A DNA stretch of 16,314 bases. Source: an uncultured Clostridia bacterium. GTDB taxonomy: Bacteria; Bacillota_A; Clostridia; TANB77; CAG-508. The stretch is from assembly GCA_947625985.1 (NCBI GenBank), contig CANQQF010000056.1:1-16314 (forward strand), given 5' to 3'. The notes under the pieces are model-generated. The model did no database searches, was not told the DNA's origin, and saw only the letters and a program-made list of their open reading frames with translations. The position numbers were made by a program, and so were the translations under genes. Within the stretch, counting starts at the first letter, position 1. Each line of letters opens with the position of its first letter. Positions 1-8,303 of the stretch are shown here, in pieces.

Positions 1-3000
1 CAGATGACGAAGAATACTATATGGTATATAAGGTAAAAGACGAAGATGTTTATGTAGGCTCAAATGGCAAAATGACTGCAAAACTAAAACATATAGTAAG
101 ATATGATTACTCAACAAATGGTGGAACCCAATGGAATGGAGGAGAAACCTCAGTAAAAGTAAGAGGAGATAATCCAATAAATTTAGATTGGACTGCAACA
201 AAAGATGGATGGAAATTTGAAGGTTGGTCACGAACTCAAAACTCACATGAAAAAGAAGATTCTTTAACAATGGGTGAAGATGATATAACATTGTATGCAA
301 TCTTTAGTAAAGAATTAAAAGCAACATTCAATAGTTGTAATAGCAATTCACAGGAAACAATAGCAAAGAAAATATATAACAACGAAACCCAGACAAATAT
401 AAATGCACCTTCAATAGATAATGTAGAAAGAAATAATAAAACATATGAAGGAAAAGGATGGTCAACAAATCCAGAAAAAACTGCAACAGTAGAGATACAA
501 CCACAAGGAAATATAATATTACAAAACGGAGTAGAATCTCCAAACTATTATGCAGTATATGGAATACAAGGAGGACAAGGAGATACACAAGACGAAGTAA
601 ATATGGTATTCAAATATTGGGACGGAGAAAAAGAGGCAGAAGAAATTGTAAAAGTACGAGATAGAATAGGTTACAATGGAGAACCAATAGATCAAGACAC
701 TACAGTAGATGTACCTCAACAAGTAAAAGGAAGCACTGGACCATTAGCAACTATATATAAAGGTGTATCAAAAGAAGAACAAGGAGAAGGTATAACTCCA
801 AATTTAACAAATGGATTAGTGTATTATGCAATATATAGTAAAGAGGTAACTTTAACGAAATATATACATAACCCGGGAGAAAATACTGGAACTTCAGAAA
901 CAAGAACAGTTTATGGATATTACAATGGCCAAACTAAAAAGCCAACAGTAAATTTAGGAACAGCAGAAAATATAACATTAGAAGATGGTGATATAGCAGA
1001 ACCATATAAATGGGTAACAGATATATCTGTTATACAAGAAGGAGCAACAGCAGAACAAATAAATGGCCTTGATCCAAATAGTGAAATATCTTTAGCAGAT
1101 GACGAAGAATACTATATGGTATATAAGGTAAAAGACGAAGATGTTTATGTAGGCTCAAATGGCAAAATGACTGCAAAACTAAAACATATAGTAAGATATG
1201 ATTACTCAACAAATGGTGGAACCCAATGGAATGGAGGAGAAACCTCAGTAAAAGTAAGAGGAGATAATCCAATAAATTTAGATTGGACTGCAACAAAAGA
1301 TGGATGGAAATTTGAAGGTTGGTCACGAACTCAAAACTCACATGAAAAAGAAGATTCTTTAACAATGGGTGAAGATGATATAACATTGTATGCAATCTTT
1401 AGTAAAGAATTAAAAGCAACATTCAATAGTTGTAATAGCAATTCACAGGAAACAATAGCAAAGAAAATATATAACAACGAAACCCAGACAAATATAAATG
1501 CACCTTCAATAGATAATGTAGAAAGAAATAATAAAACATATGAAGGAAAAGGATGGTCAACAAATCCAGAAAAAACTGCAACAGTAGAGATACAACCACA
1601 AGGAAATATAATATTACAAAACGGAGTAGAATCTCCAAACTATTATGCAGTATATGGAATACAAGGAGGACAAGGAGATACACAAGACGAAGTAAATATG
1701 GTATTCAAATATTGGGACGGAGAAAAAGAGGCAGAAGAAATTGTAAAAGTACGAGATAGAATAGGTTACAATGGAGAACCAATAGATCAAGACACTACAG
1801 TAGATGTACCTCAACAAGTAAAAGGAAGCACTGGACCATTAGCAACTATATATAAAGGTGTATCAAAAGAAGAACAAGGAGAAGGTATAACTCCAAATTT
1901 AACAAATGGATTAGTGTATTATGCAATATATAGTAAAGAGGTAACTTTAACAAAATATATACATAACCCTGGAGAAAATACCGGAACTTCAGAAACAAGA
2001 ACAGTTTATGGATATTACAATGGCCAAACTAAAAAACCTACAGTAAATTTAGGAACAGCAGAAAATATAACATTAGAAGATGGTGATATAGCAGAGCCAT
2101 ATAAATGGGTAACAGATATATCGGTAATACAAGAAGGAGCAACAGCAGAACAAATAAATGGTCTTGATCCAAATAGTGAAGTATCTTTATCAGATGACGA
2201 AGAATACTATATGGTATATAAGGTAAAAGACGAAGATGTTTATGTAGGCTCAAATGGCAAAATGACTGCAAAACTAAAACATATAGTAAGATATGATTAC
2301 TCAACAAATGGTGGAACCCAATGGAATGGAGGAGAAACCTCAGTAAAAGTAAGAGGAGATAATCCAATAAATTTAGATTGGACTGCAACAAAAGATGGAT
2401 GGAAATTTGAAGGTTGGTCACGAACTCAAAACTCACATGAAAAAGAAGATTCTTTAACAATGGGTGAAGATGATATAACATTGTATGCAATCTTTAGTAA
2501 AGAATTAAAAGCAACATTCAATAGTTGTAATAGCAATTCACAGGAAACAATAGCAAAGAAAATATATAACAACGAAACCCAGACAAATATAAATGCACCT
2601 TCAATAGATAATGTAGAAAGAAATAATAAAACATATGAAGGAAAAGGATGGTCAACAAATCCAGAAAAAACTGCAACAGTAGAGATACAACCACAAGGAA
2701 ATATAATATTACAAAACGGAGTAGAATCTCCAAACTATTATGCAGTATATGGAATACAAGGAGGACAAGGAGATACACAAGACGAAGTAAATATGGTATT
2801 CAAATATTGGGACGGAGAAAAAGAGGCAGAAGAAATTGTAAAAGTACGAGATAGAATAGGTTACAATGGAGAACCAATAGATCAAGACACTACAGTAGAT
2901 GTACCTCAACAAGTAAAAGGAAGCACTGGACCATTAGCAACTATATATAAAGGTGTATCAAAAGAAGAACAAGGAGAAGGTATAACTCCAAATTTAACAA

Positions 3001-3153
3001 ATGGATTAGTGTATTATGCAATATATAGTAAAGAGGTAACTTTAACGAAATATATACATAACCCGGGAGAAAATACTGGAACTTCAGAAACAAGAACAGT
3101 TTATGGATATTACAATGGCCAAACTAAAAAGCCAACAGTAAATTTAGGAACAG
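1..3153 (+). repeat. 1,095-bp in-frame tandem repeat, 2 full copies plus 963 bp
   Basis: Units begin at 1, 1096 and 2191 with an exact period of 1,095 bp (365 codons). The third copy stops matching after 3153. By eye the first 856 bp of the unit are identical in all three copies. The remaining part of copy 2 (1952-2190) carries about eleven differences from copy 1, mostly synonymous, while copy 3 matches copy 1 to its end. The window starts inside the array, so the true copy number is unknown. Short-read assembly could have collapsed or expanded it. Confidence 0.97.
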
Positions 3154-6100
3154 GTCCAAATGTAGAAGAATATACAGCATTAGGATGGTCAACAAACAAT
3201 AGTGTTACAAGTACACCAGAGATACCAATAAATAATGATGTAGAGATAACAACAGATATAAAATATTATTTAAATTATGAAAAAGAAGTAACAATAACTT
3301 TTAACGAAAATAAAGGTATGAATGTACCTGCACCAGAAGTATCTAAAACATACTTAGGATATTCTGATGATAAAATACCAGCGAAAATAACTATACCTAA
3401 CAAAGAACCAACAAGATACAATTATACATTTTTAGGATATTCAGAAAATAAAGAAGAAGTACAAGCAACATATTTAAAAGAACAAACTTATGATTTTTAT
3501 AATAGTACAACATTATATGCAATATGGAAAATAATAGATGATGACCCACCAGTAATAAACTTTGAAACAAATGGAAGTAGTCAATGGAGTAAAGAACATA
3601 AAACGAAAATAATAGTTACAGATCAAACATTAGATGAAACAAGTCTAAAATATATATGGTCTCAAGATACAACTACTCCTAATGAAGAAGAATTTAATAA
3701 ACAGGAAGCAGTATCATTTAGTAATAACGAAGAGATTTCAAAAGATGAACTAACTGGAAACAATTGGCATCTATGGGTATTAGCAAAAGATAATGTAGGA
3801 CATAAAACAATTGAAAAATCAGAAGACTTCTATTTTGACAACACATTACCAAAGACAGAAAGACCAACATTAGATAAAAAATTAAGTAGTATTACAGCAA
3901 CATTTAAGCAAACAGATGAGCATAGTCAAATAAATGAAAGCACAAAGCAGTATGGTATAAAAGAAACTTCAGCAGGAGAAGAAACTTGGAAATGGGAAAC
4001 AGATTCAGAAGACACACACATATTTAAGGGACTAGAATTAGGAACATCTTATGATGTAAAAACTAAAGTTCAAGACAATGTTGGAAATGAACAAGAATCA
4101 GAAATAGAAACAATAACTACATTAAACTTAACTGCACCTACTATAACTCTTTCAAATTATGATTGGACTAAAGAACCAGTAAAAGTAACAATAGATTACC
4201 CAGAAGTAGAAGATGAGGTGACATATCAATATAGTTATAATGAAAACTTTGAACCTTTTGAGACCTATAATCAACCATTTGATGTAACAGAAAATAAAAC
4301 AATATATGCTAGAACAATAGGAGTAAATCAAGAAGGTGCAGATATTGTAAGCCAACAAAAAATATCAAAAATAGATAATAAATTACCAGTCATTCAGGAA
4401 GAATCATCAATAGGAACAGAAGTAACAGAGGCAAACGGAAAAGCAGGTGTTAAAGTTGGCATAAATGCACAAGATGAGCAATCTGGAATAAAATATTATC
4501 AATTTAGTCAAGCAGATAACATAAATGAATCTTCAAGCGGATGGATTGAAGGCACACCTGAAATAACTATGAAAGAATATACAGAGCTTATTATTAATAA
4601 TGGAACATGGTACTTATATGTACAAGATCAAGCAAAAAATATAAGCAATAAAAGATTTGAAGTAAATGAAGAATCTTTCGATAATATAACACCAGAAATA
4701 GAATGTACACCTAAAGAGGAGTGGGTAAAAGAATCTGTTGACGTTGTTATTACATATCCAGATTTCACAGGATTAGTAAAAGAATATAATGATGGAAAAA
4801 CTGGCAATAAACCAGCTTCGTCATCTACAGTTTCATTCTCAGTTAACGAAAAAGGAACCTCAATAGACGCAAAAAGTACCCTAGGCAACAATGTTAGAAC
4901 AGCTACTTGGACAATTGAAAATATAGACAAAGTTAAGCCAAACGTAAAAGAATTAATTGAAACAAGTGTAACTCAAGATAGTATAATACTAAATGTAGAT
5001 GCAGAAGATAGCTTTAGTGGATTAGCAAAAGAAAACACTTATACATATTTCTTAGATGGTGTTCAACAAGGTACACCTTCTACAGAAGCTAGTTATTATT
5101 TCTCTAATTTAAAAAATGAACATCAATATACAGTTGGTGTAAAAGTACAAGATGATGTTGGAAATACAACAGAAATTAAGACAAAGCAAATTACAACATT
5201 AAAATCAATATATGATCCTGAAACATGGGGAGATTATTATGATATACAATATTCAGCAGGAGGAGTAAATGAGTGGAAAATATTCTATGCTAATGCAGGA
5301 TATATTTATTTAATCACTTCAGATTATTTAAACAATAGTTTATTACCAGAAAATTCAGGCATGGCAGCTTCAACTGCAAACAATATAGAGGACGAAAGAT
5401 TTTATTGTTCATACTTCCCAACAATACCAACTACGAAGATATCAGATATAGCGAAATTTAATACTTCAGAAATAATAAAAAGATATTTTATGAAATTTAC
5501 TAACACTTCGAATACACAAGCTGGATTAATGTATACAGCAAAACTATTAGACCCAGATATATGGCAGAAGTTTGTAAATACAAATATAGCAGATGAAGCT
5601 ATAGGATCACCTACCTTAGAGTTATTCTGTGAAAGTTGGAACAAAAGACATCCTGAACTTACTCAAATAATACCAACCATATATGACGGAAGTTATTCAA
5701 TAAATAATGGAAATAATATTTCAATAGGAACAAGTGATAGCTTATATACTATAACATCTCAACAACATGCTAAATACAATATATTTGCCTCACCAGGTAT
5801 GTTAAGCAGAGATGAAAAATTCGTTTGTTGTGTAACAAGTGAAGGAATAGTAACAAGAGACGCTATTGGTCATAGTCAAATTGGAGGAGCATGTGCAATT
5901 AGACCTGTTGTTAGACTACAGACAAATGTCAAGGTATCTAAAAGAGCAGATGGAAGCTACAGGCTTATAAAAGAAATTGATCCAAGCGATCAAAAGCCAC
6001 CTACTATAAATAGTGTTTCTACAAAAGACCAAAAGATAGCATCTATTACAGTAACAGTAGATGCAGAAGATACAGGAACAGGTATACCTGAAGCAGGAGG

Positions 6101-7076
6101 CTATGCTTGGTATATAGATGGAAAATTCATGGCAACAACAGATACAAACACATATACATATACTAATGTAAGTAGAGGAACAGGTGTAAAACATACATTT
6201 ACAGTGGAAGTATCAGATAGAGCAGGAAATATAAGTTCAAAAACAACAGAGGAAATACCTTTTACTTATAAGGCAAATGAAGTAATAAAAGCAATGAACA
6301 TAGGAGATAAAATAAATAATTATACAGTAACACCAAAAAGTGGTTATGAGATAAAAGATTGGCAAATATATTATATGGATGATGACTATGTATATCTAAT
6401 ATCATCAAACTATATTCCATTTGAATTATTCCCTAAAGAGACCGAATGTGTAAACCACACTAATGAATATAGTTTCTATTGGCCATCACCACCTAGCAAA
6501 ACAATAAATGAAATAGCTAAATTCAACTCTTCTCAAATTATTAATAGATACTATACACAACTTACAAATTTAGCTGAAACAAATGTAAACTTTAGATATA
6601 CAGCAGCATTAATAAATCCTGATTATTGGGAATCTTTTGTAAACACTAAATATGCAGATGAAGCAATTGGAGGACCACCTCTTGAGCTTCTACAAGCAAG
6701 TTGGAGAACTAAGAATGAACAAGGAGTTCCTGAAGGTTCAAGTACCTTTAACTTAACTGGTACTGATAAAGGATATTCACTTAATAATGGTCAATCAGAA
6801 TTTTATCTGGGATCAGGGGCATTAGGAGAACCTAATTCAATATATGCATTAACAGATACAGAAAGATGTACGGCATATATCTTACCTTCTCCTATATATG
6901 CGTCAAACAACTCTACAGGTTATGCAGTGGCAAGTATAGACGGAATGAAAGGTACTGTAAATGTCAATGCGACACCATCACAGCCAAACACTAGACGAGG
7001 ATTAAGACCAATTGTACGACTTAACATTGATACTAAACTTGAATATAATGGACAAGGTTGGGATTTAAGTAATTAA
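3..7076 (+). CDS. Giant repeat-containing surface protein with InlB B-repeat-like, Ig/FN3-like and duplicated C-terminal domains (5' partial)
   Basis: The reading frame is open to the left edge, so start and signal peptide lie outside; 2,357 residues are visible. From the N-side: two 365-residue units and most of a third, each made of modules typical of the Listeria-Bacteroides/InlB B-repeat family (NGG near the start, GWS in the middle, LYAIF or YYAVY at the end). Single modules of the same kind run to about 3530. Next come Ig/FN3-like modules marked by DNVGH, DNVGN, DDVGN and DRAGN (about 3540-5210 and 5990-6270). Two homologous domains of about 225 residues follow (about 5218-5940 and 6357-7040), each with a W-x-I-x-Y and YLI start and an RPVVRL or RPIVRL end. 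The protein ends LEYNGQGWDLSN with no LPXTG-like signal, hydrophobic segment or basic tail, so anchoring must depend on the missing N-terminus or on non-covalent binding. An adhesin or surface-display role is inferred from architecture only. Codons end mostly in A. Confidence 0.85.
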   Translation, partial: DDEEYYMVYKVKDEDVYVGSNGKMTAKLKHIVRYDYSTNGGTQWNGGETSVKVRGDNPINLDWTATKDGWKFEGWSRTQNSHEKEDSLTMGEDDITLYAIFSKELKATFNSCNSNSQETIAKKIYNNETQTNINAPSIDNVERNNKTYEGKGWSTNPEKTATVEIQPQGNIILQNGVESPNYYAVYGIQGGQGDTQDEVNMVFKYWDGEKEAEEIVKVRDRIGYNGEPIDQDTTVDVPQQVKGSTGPLATIYKGVSKEEQGEGITPNLTNGLVYYAIYSKEVTLTKYIHNPGENTGTSETRTVYGYYNGQTKKPTVNLGTAENITLEDGDIAEPYKWVTDISVIQEGATAEQINGLDPNSEISLADDEEYYMVYKVKDEDVYVGSNGKMTAKLKHIVRYDYSTNGGTQWNGGETSVKVRGDNPINLDWTATKDGWKFEGWSRTQNSHEKEDSLTMGEDDITLYAIFSKELKATFNSCNSNSQETIAKKIYNNETQTNINAPSIDNVERNNKTYEGKGWSTNPEKTATVEIQPQGNIILQNGVESPNYYAVYGIQGGQGDTQDEVNMVFKYWDGEKEAEEIVKVRDRIGYNGEPIDQDTTVDVPQQVKGSTGPLATIYKGVSKEEQGEGITPNLTNGLVYYAIYSKEVTLTKYIHNPGENTGTSETRTVYGYYNGQTKKPTVNLGTAENITLEDGDIAEPYKWVTDISVIQEGATAEQINGLDPNSEVSLSDDEEYYMVYKVKDEDVYVGSNGKMTAKLKHIVRYDYSTNGGTQWNGGETSVKVRGDNPINLDWTATKDGWKFEGWSRTQNSHEKEDSLTMGEDDITLYAIFSKELKATFNSCNSNSQETIAKKIYNNETQTNINAPSIDNVERNNKTYEGKGWSTNPEKTATVEIQPQGNIILQNGVESPNYYAVYGIQGGQGDTQDEVNMVFKYWDGEKEAEEIVKVRDRIGYNGEPIDQDTTVDVPQQVKGSTGPLATIYKGVSKEEQGEGITPNLTNGLVYYAIYSKEVTLTKYIHNPGENTGTSETRTVYGYYNGQTKKPTVNLGTGPNVEEYTALGWSTNNSVTSTPEIPINNDVEITTDIKYYLNYEKEVTITFNENKGMNVPAPEVSKTYLGYSDDKIPAKITIPNKEPTRYNYTFLGYSENKEEVQATYLKEQTYDFYNSTTLYAIWKIIDDDPPVINFETNGSSQWSKEHKTKIIVTDQTLDETSLKYIWSQDTTTPNEEEFNKQEAVSFSNNEEISKDELTGNNWHLWVLAKDNVGHKTIEKSEDFYFDNTLPKTERPTLDKKLSSITATFKQTDEHSQINESTKQYGIKETSAGEETWKWETDSEDTHIFKGLELGTSYDVKTKVQDNVGNEQESEIETITTLNLTAPTITLSNYDWTKEPVKVTIDYPEVEDEVTYQYSYNENFEPFETYNQPFDVTENKTIYARTIGVNQEGADIVSQQKISKIDNKLPVIQEESSIGTEVTEANGKAGVKVGINAQDEQSGIKYYQFSQADNINESSSGWIEGTPEITMKEYTELIINNGTWYLYVQDQAKNISNKRFEVNEESFDNITPEIECTPKEEWVKESVDVVITYPDFTGLVKEYNDGKTGNKPASSSTVSFSVNEKGTSIDAKSTLGNNVRTATWTIENIDKVKPNVKELIETSVTQDSIILNVDAEDSFSGLAKENTYTYFLDGVQQGTPSTEASYYFSNLKNEHQYTVGVKVQDDVGNTTEIKTKQITTLKSIYDPETWGDYYDIQYSAGGVNEWKIFYANAGYIYLITSDYLNNSLLPENSGMAASTANNIEDERFYCSYFPTIPTTKISDIAKFNTSEIIKRYFMKFTNTSNTQAGLMYTAKLLDPDIWQKFVNTNIADEAIGSPTLELFCESWNKRHPELTQIIPTIYDGSYSINNGNNISIGTSDSLYTITSQQHAKYNIFASPGMLSRDEKFVCCVTSEGIVTRDAIGHSQIGGACAIRPVVRLQTNVKVSKRADGSYRLIKEIDPSDQKPPTINSVSTKDQKIASITVTVDAEDTGTGIPEAGGYAWYIDGKFMATTDTNTYTYTNVSRGTGVKHTFTVEVSDRAGNISSKTTEEIPFTYKANEVIKAMNIGDKINNYTVTPKSGYEIKDWQIYYMDDDYVYLISSNYIPFELFPKETECVNHTNEYSFYWPSPPSKTINEIAKFNSSQIINRYYTQLTNLAETNVNFRYTAALINPDYWESFVNTKYADEAIGGPPLELLQASWRTKNEQGVPEGSSTFNLTGTDKGYSLNNGQSEFYLGSGALGEPNSIYALTDTERCTAYILPSPIYASNNSTGYAVASIDGMKGTVNVNATPSQPNTRRGLRPIVRLNIDTKLEYNGQGWDLSN

Positions 7077-7090
7077 ATATCTAAATAATA

Positions 7091-7130
7091 AAAATTGCTA
7101 TATAAGAAAAACTTATATAGCAATTTTTTT
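7091..7130. terminator. Bidirectional intrinsic terminator between the surface protein gene and tRNA-Lys
   Basis: A perfect inverted repeat (attgctatataag at 7094-7106, cttatatagcaat at 7112-7124, loop aaaaa) lies 17 bp after the surface protein stop codon. It is followed by a T run on the plus strand and, because the flanks are A-rich on the left, by a T run on the minus strand too. It can end transcription of the surface protein gene and of the convergent tRNA. Confidence 0.9.
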
Positions 7131-7138
7131 AATAATTT

Positions 7139-7214
7139 TGGTGAGCCATCGGGGGGTCGAACCCCGGACCTTCAGATTAAGAGTCTGCTGCTCTACCAAC
7201 TGAGCTAATGGCCC
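7139..7214 (-). tRNA. trnK: tRNA-Lys (anticodon CTT)
   Basis: Read on the minus strand this is a complete 76-nt cloverleaf. The acceptor stem GGGCCAT pairs with ATGGCTC with one G-U pair. The D arm is GCTC/GAGC around AGTTGGTA, the anticodon loop is CTCTTAA giving CTT, and the T arm is CGGGG/CCCCG around TTCGAAC. CCA is encoded at the 3' end (7139-7141). The first anticodon-stem pair is a G-A mismatch in an otherwise regular structure. It decodes the lysine codon AAG. Confidence 0.97.
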
Positions 7215-7231
7215 GTATTATGTCGAAGCCT

Positions 7232-7260
7232 ATTATACCTTTTTTTGTTTGTTTTGTCAA
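7232..7260 (-). promoter_or_regulatory. Consensus sigma-A promoter for tRNA-Lys
   Basis: On the minus strand TTGACA (7255-7260) and TATAAT (7232-7237) are perfect consensus with a 17-bp spacer. The predicted start is about ten bases before the mature tRNA 5' end, as expected for a strong stable-RNA promoter. Confidence 0.9.
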
Positions 7261-7269
7261 TACAAAATA

Positions 7270-7307
7270 ATTAAAGTTTGGTTTTATAATTAAAGTTTGG
7301 TTTTATA
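7270..7307 (+). repeat. 19-bp perfect tandem direct repeat in a divergent promoter region
   Basis: The 19-mer attaaagtttggttttata occurs twice back to back (7270-7288 and 7289-7307). It lies between the leftward tRNA-Lys promoter and the rightward protease promoter. It may be a two-site operator or simply a slippage duplication; the sequence cannot decide. Confidence 0.85.
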
Positions 7308-7323
7308 TTATTTGATTTTTATG

Positions 7324-7353
7324 TTGACTTATTGTATAATTATATTATATAAA
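7324..7353 (+). promoter_or_regulatory. Probable promoter of the serine protease gene
   Basis: TTGACT (7324-7329) is followed by a TATA-rich stretch; the best -10 match at usable spacing is TATAAA at 7348-7353 (18-bp spacer), with TATATA at 7346 as an alternative. Transcription would start near 7360. That argues against the upstream TTG at 7361 as the start codon and for the ATG at 7409. Confidence 0.6.
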
Positions 7354-7408
7354 TATATTTTTGGAAAATGAATTATTATGCAGTATTGTAGGAAGTCGAA
7401 GGAAAGGA

Positions 7409-8206
7409 ATGTCTAAATTTTTTTCAAGAATTTTATTTGTCATAGGTTTTCTTTTTTGCATCAAATATGAATTTGTTTTAATTGATTTTATATTTGATAA
7501 TAATAAAGACTCCTCTACCTCAAGCTCTAGTCAATATGAAGAAGAAGCTGATAGAATTCAAGTTTCTAATACTTATATGAGTCCTTATAATTCTGTTTGT
7601 TACATTGTTGCATATTTTCCTAATGGAATGTGTGCTCAAGGTTCTGGAGCTCTTATAGCTAGTAATCAAGTATTAACTGCTGCTCATGTTGTTTATAGCA
7701 AAGAAGATGGAGGTTTTGCTACAGATATAGAAGTTACCCCTGCTCATAATGGTTCATCTTCAGATCCATATGGTAGTAGCTATTCTCTTAATATAACTGT
7801 ACCTTCTGGTTGGACAAAAAGTGAAGATTTTGATTGTGATTTTGCAATTATTGAGATAGCTGATAATTTCAGTAATTATTTACCTTATAGAGATTTTGAA
7901 GATTATGATTATCCTGATAATCTTGTTGTTACTAATATTGGTTATCCTAGTGATATGAATGGCTATATGTATTGCGACACAGAACCTATACTTGATAGTG
8001 ATGATAATATTATCAAAATAAATAATGAAATTTATTTTGGAGATTCTGGTGGCCCTGTACTGGACGAGGAAAACTATATTATAGGAATTGTTTCTCATAC
8101 TCAGACTACTCTTGCTGGAAATAAAGTAAATGTTGCAGTTTGTATTAATGATGAAATCTCTGACTTCATTAACGATTATATGGTTAATCATGCTAATATT
8201 TATTAA
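7409..8206 (+). CDS. Exported or membrane-anchored trypsin-like (V8/S1-type) serine protease
   Basis: A 265-residue protein of the chymotrypsin/trypsin fold. The triad is readable: His93 in TAAHVV, Asp144 in DCDFAIIEI, and Ser213 in GDSGGPV. Residues 4-30 are a basic N-terminus followed by a long hydrophobic stretch, acting as a signal peptide or signal anchor. A Ser-rich acidic linker (about 34-47) precedes the catalytic domain (about 52-262), which fills the usual size of a compact V8-like endopeptidase with no PDZ or other C-terminal domain. The ATG at 7409 is chosen because AAGGA lies five bases upstream; the in-frame TTG at 7361 would be nearly leaderless. A general extracellular endopeptidase role is inferred; substrate preference (Glu-specific or not) cannot be read. 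The gene is monocistronic and convergent with the VanW gene. Confidence 0.9.
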   Translation: MSKFFSRILFVIGFLFCIKYEFVLIDFIFDNNKDSSTSSSSQYEEEADRIQVSNTYMSPYNSVCYIVAYFPNGMCAQGSGALIASNQVLTAAHVVYSKEDGGFATDIEVTPAHNGSSSDPYGSSYSLNITVPSGWTKSEDFDCDFAIIEIADNFSNYLPYRDFEDYDYPDNLVVTNIGYPSDMNGYMYCDTEPILDSDDNIIKINNEIYFGDSGGPVLDEENYIIGIVSHTQTTLAGNKVNVAVCINDEISDFINDYMVNHANIY

Positions 8207-8255
8207 TGGTATTAATGCTATAATTCATTTAATTAGTTTCCTAATTAGGAACTTT

Positions 8256-8302
8256 AAAAAAGAACCATATTTTGAGCTTTGCTCATTTTATGGTTCTTTT
8301 TT
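8256..8302. terminator. Bidirectional intrinsic terminator between convergent protease and VanW genes
   Basis: A 14-bp perfect stem (aaaaaagaaccata 8256-8269, tatggttctttttt 8289-8302) encloses a loop that can fold further (gagc/gctc). The A run on the left and T run on the right make it functional on both strands. It ends two bases after the minus-strand gene's stop codon and starts 49 bases after the protease stop. Confidence 0.92.
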
Positions 8303-8303
8303 A

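Noticed and set aside
328..2912. Sets of identical 67-86-residue reading frames on both strands recurring every 1,095 bp
   Set aside because: They are shadows of the tandem repeat in other frames, rich in Leu/Tyr/Phe or Arg/Lys, with no ribosome binding sites.
7139..7214. tRNA-Lys as a proven attachment site of an integrated element
   Set aside because: No integrase and no second copy of the tRNA 3' end are visible in the window; only the composition shift hints at it, so it stays as part of a finding.
7368..7391. Eight-codon mini-frame (atg to tag) in the leader of the protease gene, a possible regulatory leader peptide
   Set aside because: No proper Shine-Dalgarno, no run of regulatory codons and no attenuator-like hairpin; a chance occurrence in AT-rich DNA is more likely.
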